Shown here in pieces: positions 42,601 through 50,600 of a stretch of 64,000 bases of DNA; position 1 is the first letter of the stretch, and every line of letters begins with the position of its first letter. The position numbers and the translations under genes are program-made. This DNA is from Caldilineaceae bacterium (GTDB lineage Bacteria > Chloroflexota > Anaerolineae > Caldilineales > Caldilineaceae). Where the stretch lies: positions 1 to 64,000 of the forward strand of contig JACKBC010000021.1 of the NCBI GenBank assembly GCA_020634755.1, given 5' to 3'. The notes beneath the pieces are model-generated. The model searched no databases. It was not told the origin of the DNA and saw nothing but the letters and a program-made list of their open reading frames with translations.

Positions 42601-44469
42601 TGGATTTGATTCTACAGCATCTTCAAGCGCTAGCTGTGGCCAGAGTTGTACGGCAAGATCGGATGCAAGGTAAGAGGGCACAGTGAAAGTATCCGTAATC
42701 GCCATACTGATAGAACCGGGTTCAAAGACTTTTGCTTTGACACCCCCTGGCTGAGTTGCAGATAAATCTGCTACGGACTTCAATGGAGAGCAGACAATTT
42801 CAAGTTCATTAGAGAGGGATGATGATGGTATACAGGTGACTTCCAAATCAGGTACGCTGGGAGGTAAAATGTCAAATGCATTGCACTCCCCGTGGAGCCC
42901 CACTACACAATGGCCGTACTGGTTACGCTCCTGTGGTACATTGTCAAGCGCAGGGTTGATTTCGATATTCCCGAGTAAATTTCTGTAGTAAGATTCTAGC
43001 TCTTGGTGCATACTGGGCTCAAAAAAAGCATCTTCACTATAGATTTTTAATATATTTTCCAGCGCCTTTTCATAGTTTCCCATGTCCCTGAAAATATCGC
43101 TATTGGTAAGAGGCACGGAAAACATTCGATAGTAATAGTAAGCAAAATTCGCTGCGTTGTTTGCGCAATAGAACCGGTAAATAGGACTCTCCGGAGGAAC
43201 ACCGTCCATCGCCGCAGCCCACCAGTTGAGCCGATGTTGATCAAGTGTTAAGAACTGTCCTTCTTCTAGAGTGCTATAGTCAGGATCTGCATCTCTATCA
43301 TAAGTTCTGAATTCAAAAGCGTTTCTTACTAGATACTCGCGTGAACCACAATAGTGTGTCGTCAAGCCATCTGGATGCTCCTTCCAGTAAGCCCACTCTG
43401 CGTCCATCTCATCCGATGCCCGATTATTATATGCTAACGCAAGTTGAAGATCGCCAGACAAATAATATTCGCGTGCCTGTGCCAGATACTTCAACGAAAG
43501 CCAAGGTGTATATGGCCGTTCAGTTAGCTCACCGTTCTGATCCTTATAAGGTGCTAACGCTGCAATCTTCGCGTCATATTCAGAAGAAGGTAATTCCGGA
43601 TACATATACACGTAGTAGTTCTCTAGAAATTGTATGTTCTGTCCTGAACTTGCGGGCGATTCACTATCACCTGGCGAACTGTTGTTGGCGAAGATTGCCG
43701 CAATCTCTGTCGCCGATAATGCACGATTGTAGATTGCAACCTCATCCAATATGCCATTTAGCGCTTCACCATCCGAACTTAGGTCAATTCCATCGCCACG
43801 GGCAACAGTGCCCTCCACATCGAAACTACCAACTTGGGTCCCATCCCAATAGAGCCTCATCGTCCTGCCATCATATGTCCCTGCAACATGGTGGAACGAT
43901 CCCGCCTCAATGAGATCGTTTACCCGAATGTGGTATAGTTCATCATTGATATTCATATAAAAATGAAGTTGACGTGGCCCATTAATACCATCATAGCGCA
44001 ACACAGCCTTTGGTCCACCGAGTGTCACAAAACGGGCGATTGTCTCAGGTGGTACTGAATCCATTTGCACCCACGCTGCGACTGTGAGTCCTTGCAGTCC
44101 ATCGATCCCATCACCGCCCGCGGAAATGTAGTCGTCGATCCCATCAAAGTGGAAACCTTGTCCAACCTTGCCAGTTGTGAATGTTGCGCCGTTGCGCATG
44201 TCTCCGTCGTTGATGCCAATGAGATCGTCAGCATTCTCCTCGCCCGACCACTTGCTCACCAAGCTTTCGGTGGCCACAGGCAGATCGACTGGCTCGTCTT
44301 GGGCCAGTGGCGCGCCAGGGGCCAAGACGACTTCACCTATTTTCGCCGTGTTGCCATATACCACCTGCGGCAACAACACATTGCTCGCCACCAACACGAA
44401 CATCAGCAACGCCGTGATCGCGTTACCAATCCGTTGTCTTCTTTTTCGATGATACGCATGGGTGTTCAT
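39625..44469 (-). CDS. TcA-like toxin-complex subunit with LamG and carbohydrate-binding-like domains
   Basis: The product has 1614 residues. A Sec signal peptide (IGNAITALLMFVLVASNVLLPQVVYG) is followed by a LamG/concanavalin-like domain (about 60-240: HFDGIDDYISAG.. AWVQMD) and an uncharacterised helical part. Residues about 760-1000 are coiled-coil and translocator-like (EIAQEVASLEIKRAKQELEIA; FWSELSRDVREKAHQYLDYGIQLAWLAEQAYEFE). Residues about 1000-1290 match the TcA C-terminal TcB-binding domain (FDLAYPGTYNRRIKNVEVAV; WTLELPKYANKFDYETIYDVIL). A CBM9/DOMON-like domain (1414-1614) ends it. The usual TcA receptor-binding shell is absent, and typical TcA is about 2300-2500 residues. By family knowledge it should form the injection pore docking the BC cocoon encoded at 47646-55547. 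AAAGGAAT precedes the ATG at 44469. Confidence 0.85.
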   Translation of the reverse strand: MNTHAYHRKRRQRIGNAITALLMFVLVASNVLLPQVVYGNTAKIGEVVLAPGAPLAQDEPVDLPVATESLVSKWSGEENADDLIGINDGDMRNGATFTTGKVGQGFHFDGIDDYISAGGDGIDGLQGLTVAAWVQMDSVPPETIARFVTLGGPKAVLRYDGINGPRQLHFYMNINDELYHIRVNDLIEAGSFHHVAGTYDGRTMRLYWDGTQVGSFDVEGTVARGDGIDLSSDGEALNGILDEVAIYNRALSATEIAAIFANNSSPGDSESPASSGQNIQFLENYYVYMYPELPSSEYDAKIAALAPYKDQNGELTERPYTPWLSLKYLAQAREYYLSGDLQLALAYNNRASDEMDAEWAYWKEHPDGLTTHYCGSREYLVRNAFEFRTYDRDADPDYSTLEEGQFLTLDQHRLNWWAAAMDGVPPESPIYRFYCANNAANFAYYYYRMFSVPLTNSDIFRDMGNYEKALENILKIYSEDAFFEPSMHQELESYYRNLLGNIEINPALDNVPQERNQYGHCVVGLHGECNAFDILPPSVPDLEVTCIPSSSLSNELEIVCSPLKSVADLSATQPGGVKAKVFEPGSISMAITDTFTVPSYLASDLAVQLWPQLALEDAVESNPFNPVHPIEKSLIRRKVAQIYMEWGNSLFRQADIDGAKSKYMQVLRIYYIEWLNTIGTSGMHGDMYNPEILKLITSVHLQLSKIGLGMNYLGYREDHVPVWDYSYLRDNARYFIGNAKALERDALSFLDSAEKATEQDMQIEQSIGMAQKTISLEQAKSEQATKAIEIAEKNETLAIERVVNMDRQITDYENLYPNATARGLADNGIKASDQGYKEEFELFGNALGSIPYFGSAASALGGAPMRKAERAFQYANMLREKAELEIAQEVASLEIKRAKQELEIANIGVDIAMFDLQNKQEHRFFAQNKTLSAQFWSELSRDVREKAHQYLDYGIQLAWLAEQAYEFEYQTTVDIIKLDYLSTENWLAADQLLLDLDTIEFKRLTLKKQKDIPITYILSLHDKNLVAIEELKRTGKLTFNTTQQEFDLAYPGTYNRRIKNVEVAVVALVGTEGIRGTLTKAAHSLVKVNTSEIPADTQGVYPDWIQYTPSPYQLRLSRSPEETMILSANGATQSRLTYTDNEQGQKRIFEDHSVTGMWTLELPKYANKFDYETIYDVILKIDLVANYDAGLKDVIEQEMRTLIERGEFPMGEMMGFSLAHHYPDQFYQFHNPVYDNDAAKRYRLIAVPIEPQDLPPNQANRSLTEFWLGFYGQNGPIPVKAKVTSLGLNPGVDFVLQGGKLMADGQEIDLDNLRWYPNQESGETFESINTREGTDAVIFRTDALGELGGRPDDYWIIRIDAKDNPALSNLETLETFPEFDEQKIDAIENIIIQLAYQYEIPQYHEILFEPPDSSCAAVPSGIAEIQTQWRTNEVTLDGKITNTDEWADANCFDLPMFKEKTGPVSIHTRWWFKNDADWLYLLARVPRAEIEALGVYIGNFWPEYNGAWDYSDVGWLNKDSNTYDGYGWDESQFYGDTEASPPGANNVEGAANESPSYYWFEFRKALNSGDGRDWSWSPGEIVGTGQTGDLLLGMKDITNSTIYEILILLQLDTQ

Positions 44470-44596
44470 CGTTGATTCCTTTCTACTTGTCGCCAGCGTG
44501 GATAGAGATATCTGTATCCATGTAAGTTCTTCACACTTACATCCACTATTCACAGTCTTTTCAGCATCACTTGGATCTGACATGAAGGCGCAAATT

Positions 44597-45121
44597 CTAG
44601 GATGGACCGGCAATCGTAATTCTTTCTGTGCTTGTCTGTCCGCCAAGCCAGTTGGTCACCGTGACCGTCATCTTAATCGTTGCGCTAGTGACAACTTCCG
44701 CAAATGTAATCTGATCTTGAATCTTGCCGCGTGGACATGTGGCGACTGTAGCTTGGATCGTCCAATTTTCTTTGTGTTGGAGCCCATCCGAGCCCCAGGT
44801 AACCTCGACGGACGGCTGCAGCTTTTTCATACCTTCGCTATCCGAACCTATGTAGACCACACGCACCTCATTCGCGTTGTCTACGCGGATCATGACATTC
44901 TCATCATGTTCCGTGACGGAGCGAATGGTTTCGATACCGTTGCTCCGATAGTGAACCACCATCAGCACGCTTGGCGGCGATGGATCCTCAGTTGGTTCGG
45001 GCAGGCACGGGATGGGCGTAGGTGCTGGACAAGCAGCAGTGAATAGCATGGCCGCCAGCAACGCCGCGAGCGTGTGACCAATCCTTTGTCTTTTTGTTCG
45101 GTGATACGCATGGGTAGTCAT
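44597..45121 (-). CDS. Small lipoprotein of the Tc-like locus
   Basis: The product has 174 residues. The signal peptide ends in a lipobox (LFTAAC), predicting a membrane-anchored lipoprotein; a proline-rich spacer (PAPTPIPCLPEPTEDPSPP) and a beta-rich domain follow (VMIRVDNANEVRVVYIGSDSEG; TIKMTVTVTNWLGGQTSTERITI). Its first 25 residues (MTTHAYHRTKRQRIGHTLAALL) and the DNA encoding them match the start of the downstream TcA-like gene, pointing to duplication of the export module. AAGGAG fits the second of two consecutive ATGs. Function unknown; possibly an adaptor at the cell surface. Confidence 0.75.
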   Translation of the reverse strand: MTTHAYHRTKRQRIGHTLAALLAAMLFTAACPAPTPIPCLPEPTEDPSPPSVLMVVHYRSNGIETIRSVTEHDENVMIRVDNANEVRVVYIGSDSEGMKKLQPSVEVTWGSDGLQHKENWTIQATVATCPRGKIQDQITFAEVVTSATIKMTVTVTNWLGGQTSTERITIAGPS

Positions 45122-45205
45122 CATTGACTCCTTTCTGCCAACCATCTGCAATGATGGTCAGACATCTACAGCATTGCGTTTGCACGCTTGTATCCATGGT
45201 CACAT

Positions 45206-46321
45206 CTATTTCAAGCGCAACAGATAATGCAATCCGTTTTGTTCTTTGCCTGTTTTCCAGTCTTGGTAAAGCTGCATACCGCCAATACCGGCATCTTTGG
45301 CGACGGTTAGTCCTGCAACTGCCAGTGCAATGGAAGTGACTGGATTTGCAAAAAGTTCTAAAACAACAACAGCACCTCCCAAAACTAGCCCAGCCCCTTT
45401 GAGCCATGAATCCCATGAGCCCTTGACGGGCTGCAGTGCTTCGTGTAACTCTGGAATCGTTTTATGAAACAGCTCATTCTCGAACTCCTGGGTCCATGGC
45501 CGCTGATTGATCTTGCGCGCCATCATGGAAAGTTCTTTTCGCGCTGCGTCCAGTTCGCCTTTATATATACTGCGATATTCAAGGATACTTTCCAGTGACA
45601 TCTCCTGTGGAATGGCACCCAGTTGTAGATCGGTCAGAGATTGCAAAGCGACTTTGGACGCAGCGATCTTCTGTTGTTGCATGCGATCCGCAATAATCGC
45701 CTGAATTTCCGGAGTTTTTTGCGCGTGTTGAAGCTTATAATTCAGGATTCTGTTATGCAGCGGGTCGTCAGTAATCGGTACGGCATGGCTGTGCAACATC
45801 CCCCCAACCAAGGCGTGATTCAACATAATCGCTTCGCCTATGGCAAATGGATAGTTGGCATACCGATATTCGATCGTGCCATATTGTGTTTCTCTGTATT
45901 CATCATAAATGGTCTGATACTTCGACATGAGCCGCTGCATTGACTTATCAATTGGTTGGTATGCTGGGTCCTCGCGGATGGGTAGAGGGACTTTGGCCAG
46001 CGCAAGTGTCCAAGTTGCATCCCCTTTTTCTGCGCACAACTTGTTGAACTCGGGGTCAGCTAAATCCTGCTGAATCGCGGTAGCAATGGTATTTTCGTGT
46101 TCGTGCAAAACCCGCTCTGGGGCAACTCGTTCTAGAATGCCTGCTTGTTCAAGTAAAGATACATCTTTTTCTATCTCACCAACGCCAACACCAGCGAAGT
46201 TTGCTCTGCGTGGGTCTAGGATATAAAGCTTATCAAAATACAAAGCTGTGGCTTTGAGCAATAGTGACTGTTCTTGGCCTATGGTTGCATACGGGTAGTA
46301 AAAAACAGAGTGAGGTTGCAT
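45206..46321 (-). CDS. Uncharacterised protein of the Tc-like locus with C-terminal hydrophobic hairpin
   Basis: The product has 371 residues. It starts FYYPYATIGQEQSLLLKATALYFDKLYILDP, loosely like the opening of DUF6236-type proteins (tentative). A long helical middle (IIADRMQQQKIAASKVALQSLTDLQL) is followed by a hydrophobic pair near residues 310-345 (GLVLGGAVVVLELFANPVTSIALAVAGLTVA) that could insert in a membrane. There is no signal peptide, unlike its neighbours. AAAGGAGAG precedes the ATG. It sits between the propeller lipoprotein and the small lipoprotein upstream of the TcA-like gene in the same direction. A cytosolic immunity or assembly role is possible but purely inferential. Confidence 0.72.
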   Translation of the reverse strand: MQPHSVFYYPYATIGQEQSLLLKATALYFDKLYILDPRRANFAGVGVGEIEKDVSLLEQAGILERVAPERVLHEHENTIATAIQQDLADPEFNKLCAEKGDATWTLALAKVPLPIREDPAYQPIDKSMQRLMSKYQTIYDEYRETQYGTIEYRYANYPFAIGEAIMLNHALVGGMLHSHAVPITDDPLHNRILNYKLQHAQKTPEIQAIIADRMQQQKIAASKVALQSLTDLQLGAIPQEMSLESILEYRSIYKGELDAARKELSMMARKINQRPWTQEFENELFHKTIPELHEALQPVKGSWDSWLKGAGLVLGGAVVVLELFANPVTSIALAVAGLTVAKDAGIGGMQLYQDWKTGKEQNGLHYLLRLK

Positions 46322-46385
46322 GTTGCTCTCCTTTATCTACATTTTGTTGCTCGTCGCTTGCTCATCGAACGCCATAACTGCCTGA

Positions 46386-47330
46386 CTAGGGTTGCCATAT
46401 GCGATAGTGCAGAACCGATCGCTCACCAACCGCCCAAATATCGTCTGACGATGAGCCCCAGAGGTCATACAGAGGCGGTGGTTCGACGGGAATGCGCTCC
46501 GCAGACCACGATGTTCCATCCCAATGGAAGATCTTCATGTTGGCGCCTCTGCCGACAACCCAAATGTCGGTGGATGATGTACCCCAGACGGATTCAAATG
46601 AGCCTGTTATTTCAGCGACTTGCGACCATACCTTGCCATCCCAGTGGAGCATTAGCCCATCTTCTCCGACCGCCCAGATATCGGTTGAAGATGAGCCCCA
46701 CACATCCATCAAACTATGCGGTGATTCGATGCCACTATCGACTTCTAACCATTCGTTACCGTTATACTGCATGATTGTGGCATTTGAACCCACTGCCCAG
46801 ATTTTATTCGGTGCTACCCCCCATATTCCGTAGAAATCCTCGTTGTATAGTTCAAGCGTAAGGGCGTCCCAAAGAGTGCCATTCCAGTGCATGATCTTAC
46901 CTAATTCGCCAACTGCCCAGACGTCGTTCGCTGACGATCCCCAGAAGTCAAACACTACAAATTGGTCGTAGTCGGTACCTTCGTAAGGATTCGGTGTGGA
47001 GATAGCAGACCACGAGGAACCATCCCAGTGGAGTACAGCACCAGTTATATCGCCACCGACCCAGATGTCATCTGCACTTGTGCCCCAAATAGCAAAGACT
47101 TCGTTGGCAGCGCCTGTAGATACATCTATTTCCGACCACGAATAGCCATTCCAATGCAGCATTTTATCTCGCGGGCCGACGGCCCAAATGTTATCCGCAC
47201 TTGAGCCCCATGCGGCATGTAGTGTTGGTGTGGGAGATTCAACAATCTGCCAGATTGGGTCATCACACCCTGTCATATTCACTAAGATGAATAACAAGAC
47301 TATACTCGTCAAAATATTTGCCCATTTCAT
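46386..47330 (-). CDS. Beta-propeller lipoprotein with WGSS-x-DIWAVG repeats
   Basis: The 314-residue protein has a signal peptide ending in lipobox VNMTGC. At least seven repeats of about 40 residues follow, each carrying variants of WGSSADNIWAVG.. LHWNGYSW. This repeat type builds a beta-propeller and occurs in secreted proteins of environmental bacteria. It is probably surface-anchored and binds a ligand or partner. The ATG at 47330 directly precedes the hydrophobic core; twelve further upstream codons are unlikely. It lies between the TcB-TcC fusion (upstream, 47646-55547) and the TcA-like gene. Confidence 0.82.
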   Translation of the reverse strand: MKWANILTSIVLLFILVNMTGCDDPIWQIVESPTPTLHAAWGSSADNIWAVGPRDKMLHWNGYSWSEIDVSTGAANEVFAIWGTSADDIWVGGDITGAVLHWDGSSWSAISTPNPYEGTDYDQFVVFDFWGSSANDVWAVGELGKIMHWNGTLWDALTLELYNEDFYGIWGVAPNKIWAVGSNATIMQYNGNEWLEVDSGIESPHSLMDVWGSSSTDIWAVGEDGLMLHWDGKVWSQVAEITGSFESVWGTSSTDIWVVGRGANMKIFHWDGTSWSAERIPVEPPPLYDLWGSSSDDIWAVGERSVLHYRIWQP

Positions 47331-47645
47331 GCTTCTATATTCTCCCCAGAGCCATAAACAGTTCAAGTTCCGACTATTTCTCGCACGTAAACACGATGAA
47401 AAAGTCTGCTCTGTTTATCGTTGTGTAGTGAAGAAGTAGCCATTTCTGCTAGCCGATTATTTTGTAGACACTCTTTATTATCAACGCAAAAACGATGCTC
47501 TTCGTAAGGTCTTGCTCAGCGGTAATGAAAGTCACCGATGCTAGTACACTATGGTTCACAAGCGATTGAGTATGTGTGCAAGCCGGGAGTTTGTGACTGT
47601 AGATTCAGCTCTATCTGGCGCTACCGTGGCAGGCACTCAGTGTTT
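47331..47645. other. Spacer between TcB-TcC and propeller lipoprotein genes
   Basis: This is 315 bases of AT-rich sequence with no protein-like frame, hairpin terminator or recognised repeat. It probably includes the promoter of the propeller lipoprotein gene. Confidence 0.4.
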
Positions 47646-50600
47646 TTATTTTCTATTCTTCAACAGCTTTTGCAACCGATTTCTTAAAAATTCCTGCTCA
47701 TTGAATCCTCGATTAAGCCGAGATTTTTGTTTTTGTCTTAACCAAACGCGAACTAGCACTGAAGCTCCAAACTTACGTTGTTCAGGTGAGATATTTACGA
47801 TGTCAGGGTCCATTAGGTGAACATTTTGACTTCCCTTCCGGTGTAGGTGGTGTGCAAGTCCAAAAGCGTGACCGATTTCATGAGTTCCATATTGTATTAG
47901 TTTGTCTGTAATCTGTTTAACGTTTTCGTTGGCTTCACTTTCTGTATACAACATTCCTGGACCTGGCATGTAGCTTCCTTGCTTTGAAATACGCTGACTA
48001 TCATCACGTCCAAATGGCAGAAGGATAATGCACTTCTCTGGATTCACATCGGGATAGACTGTTTCTTCGTCCAAAGGTCTCTTGTCGTCTGGAACTTTGC
48101 CTAGGAAAGTCATGCCACCGTGTAAATTAGTCGTCTCTAGAAATTTGCTAAATTGTTCTATCGCTTCCGTCTTAGAGTAGCCACCATGTTCAAACGCCTT
48201 GAGCACAGGTTCAGGCAATTCTGCACTTTCTGGATCAACAAGAAACACCTTAATGTCCACGGCGCTGTCTGATTTCTCGGTTTCAGTTTTCGATAAGCTT
48301 GCATCAATGTGGGCTGTATTTTTTAGAAATGAAAACTTTGCTTCAAAACCTTCTTCAATTTGCCTGGCTTGGTCCTTTGGAATGCTATGCTCTGTCGTGT
48401 TGTGTATCTTAATGTTTAGTCCTGACTCAACGGCCTGTGCAGAACTTTGACCATTTTGATCGGTACGGTTGTTTGGGCTATTAAGCGTAAAAACGAAAAG
48501 ATTAGTTGACTCGAAAATTCCAATTGGATCACAACTCACCCACCGCCCCAACCACGGCGCATAATACCGCGCCCCGTGATAATACAACCCACTCTCCTCA
48601 TCCCGCTCCTTGCTCGTGTAGCGATAGCGCTTGGCCGCGGCTTTCATCTCTTTGTCCACTGCCTGATAGGATGTGCTGCCGTAGGGGAAGTACTCTTCAT
48701 AGGAGATGATTTTCGCCTGTTCGTTTAGTTCCAGGCTGGCCGAACCCAGGTGGTTGCCGATCTGGTAGCGGATCAGTTGTTTGTCCGTACCATCGTCGAC
48801 CTCGTTACGCGTCTCCACCAGGGCAATGCGCTGCTTGTCATCCATGATGTGCAGCGTCTCGCGTATGAGACCGGCGTGTTGTCCGCTGTGCTGGCGATAA
48901 ATTTCAAAACCACCCAGGTAGATGCGTTCATCCTGCACGTCGCCATTGGCGTTTTCCATCACCTTGCGCACGCGTTGGCCTGATGCATCATAGACGTAGT
49001 AGGCTGTCCCACCGCCAACGAGATCGACCCGGTGCAACTGGTCCTTGTAATCCCAGTACATATTGGGTTCGGTTGGCGCATTGCCCAGGTGCGGCATACG
49101 CACCATGTTGCCGTGTGCATCATATTGGTAGGGCTCGCTGTCGCCATTACGCAACTTCGTGCTGCTCAGGCGGTTACTCTGTTTGCCCGACTCGAGCAGG
49201 CTTGCTTGCTCATAGTTGTAGCTACGTGCCCAACCGGGGTGCTTCGGATCCGTGCCCCGATGCTCCATCTCCAGAAAATTGCCAACATCATCGTAGACAT
49301 AGAATTCGCGATAGGTTCCCATTGCCTGGCCGTTGCCCGGATGGTCGAGGGTTGTGTGAAACGCATTGAAGGCATCGGGCGCGGTGGGCGCCTTACGGGC
49401 GCCGTTGGCTTGCTGGCCCAGATGCTCACGGCCGGTGGCGCAGATCAGCCGGTAGAGGGCATCGTAGGTATAGTTGCTACTCGGCTCGACGCGCTGGTTG
49501 CGGAAGTAGATTGTCTGCTGCGCGTCGTCGTGAATATGGGTGATGTTGCCAGCGGGGTCATAGATGTAATGCAAGTTCTGCACCTGGCAACCCGGCCATT
49601 CTGCGGGCGGGGGCTGCGGACAGTCGAGCGGAAACGCAGCCGCATTGCGCCAGGTGCGCAGATGGGTCAGGCGGAAGGTCAGCGGGTCATATTCATAGCG
49701 GGTGCTGACGCCGTTTTTGTAGTCGATCTGTTGGCGCTGGCCTTTGGCGTTGTAGTTGATATTGGCGACGCCGACTGGTGATGGAATGTCCACCGCCGCG
49801 TCGAGCAACGCTGTAGGCTCGGTTGCGCGCTCCAGCCACACATCGACCCGCTCCAGCAAGTTTGCTTCGTTAAAGACGGGTTGGATGATGTTGCGTTTTG
49901 CGTCTGACCGGCTGCTATGAGGTGCAACCGATTGGATCGGCCGGTTGAGCGCATCGTAGCGGGTGCTGGCCTCGAAACGTTCGCTCTCCAGTTGCGGTTG
50001 AGAATCCTGTGACCAGTCGGGAATCTGCCAGTAACGTGTCGCTAGGCGGCGCGTGCTGTGCAACAGATTGCCTTTAAAGTCGTAGGCTGCAACCGGGGTG
50101 TCATTGGCGTCGAGCTGCGCATTGGTGACCACACCGGCGGCGTCGAAATGACGGTAGACGCGGGTGCGTAGATTGAGCGCTTCCGCATAGGGAATGTCTT
50201 CGCCATACTCAATCTTGTCGACCAGCAGACCGTTTCCATTTGTGGTATTGCGCGTGCGCGGGTCAGATTCATCCACTGTGCTGCGCACATACTGACCGAG
50301 CGGGCGGCGCAACGCATCATAGGTCGTCGTGAAGATGTGGTCACGGCTGTCCCACGCATAGAGGGGCTTGCCCAGCACGTCATTCAACATCCAGCGCGCG
50401 CCGGCTTCCATGCTGGCCTGGTGGATACGATTGCCGAGCATATCATAATAATATTGCATGACAATGCGCTGCTCGCGTTCGCCCATCGGCAGGTGCTCGA
50501 TAAGCAGACGGCGGTCATCCCATACTTGGCGCTGATTTCCTTCAATATCTAGCTCGACGCGGGTGTAGATTTCCTCCTCTTTCCCATCCAGGCTGTGATC

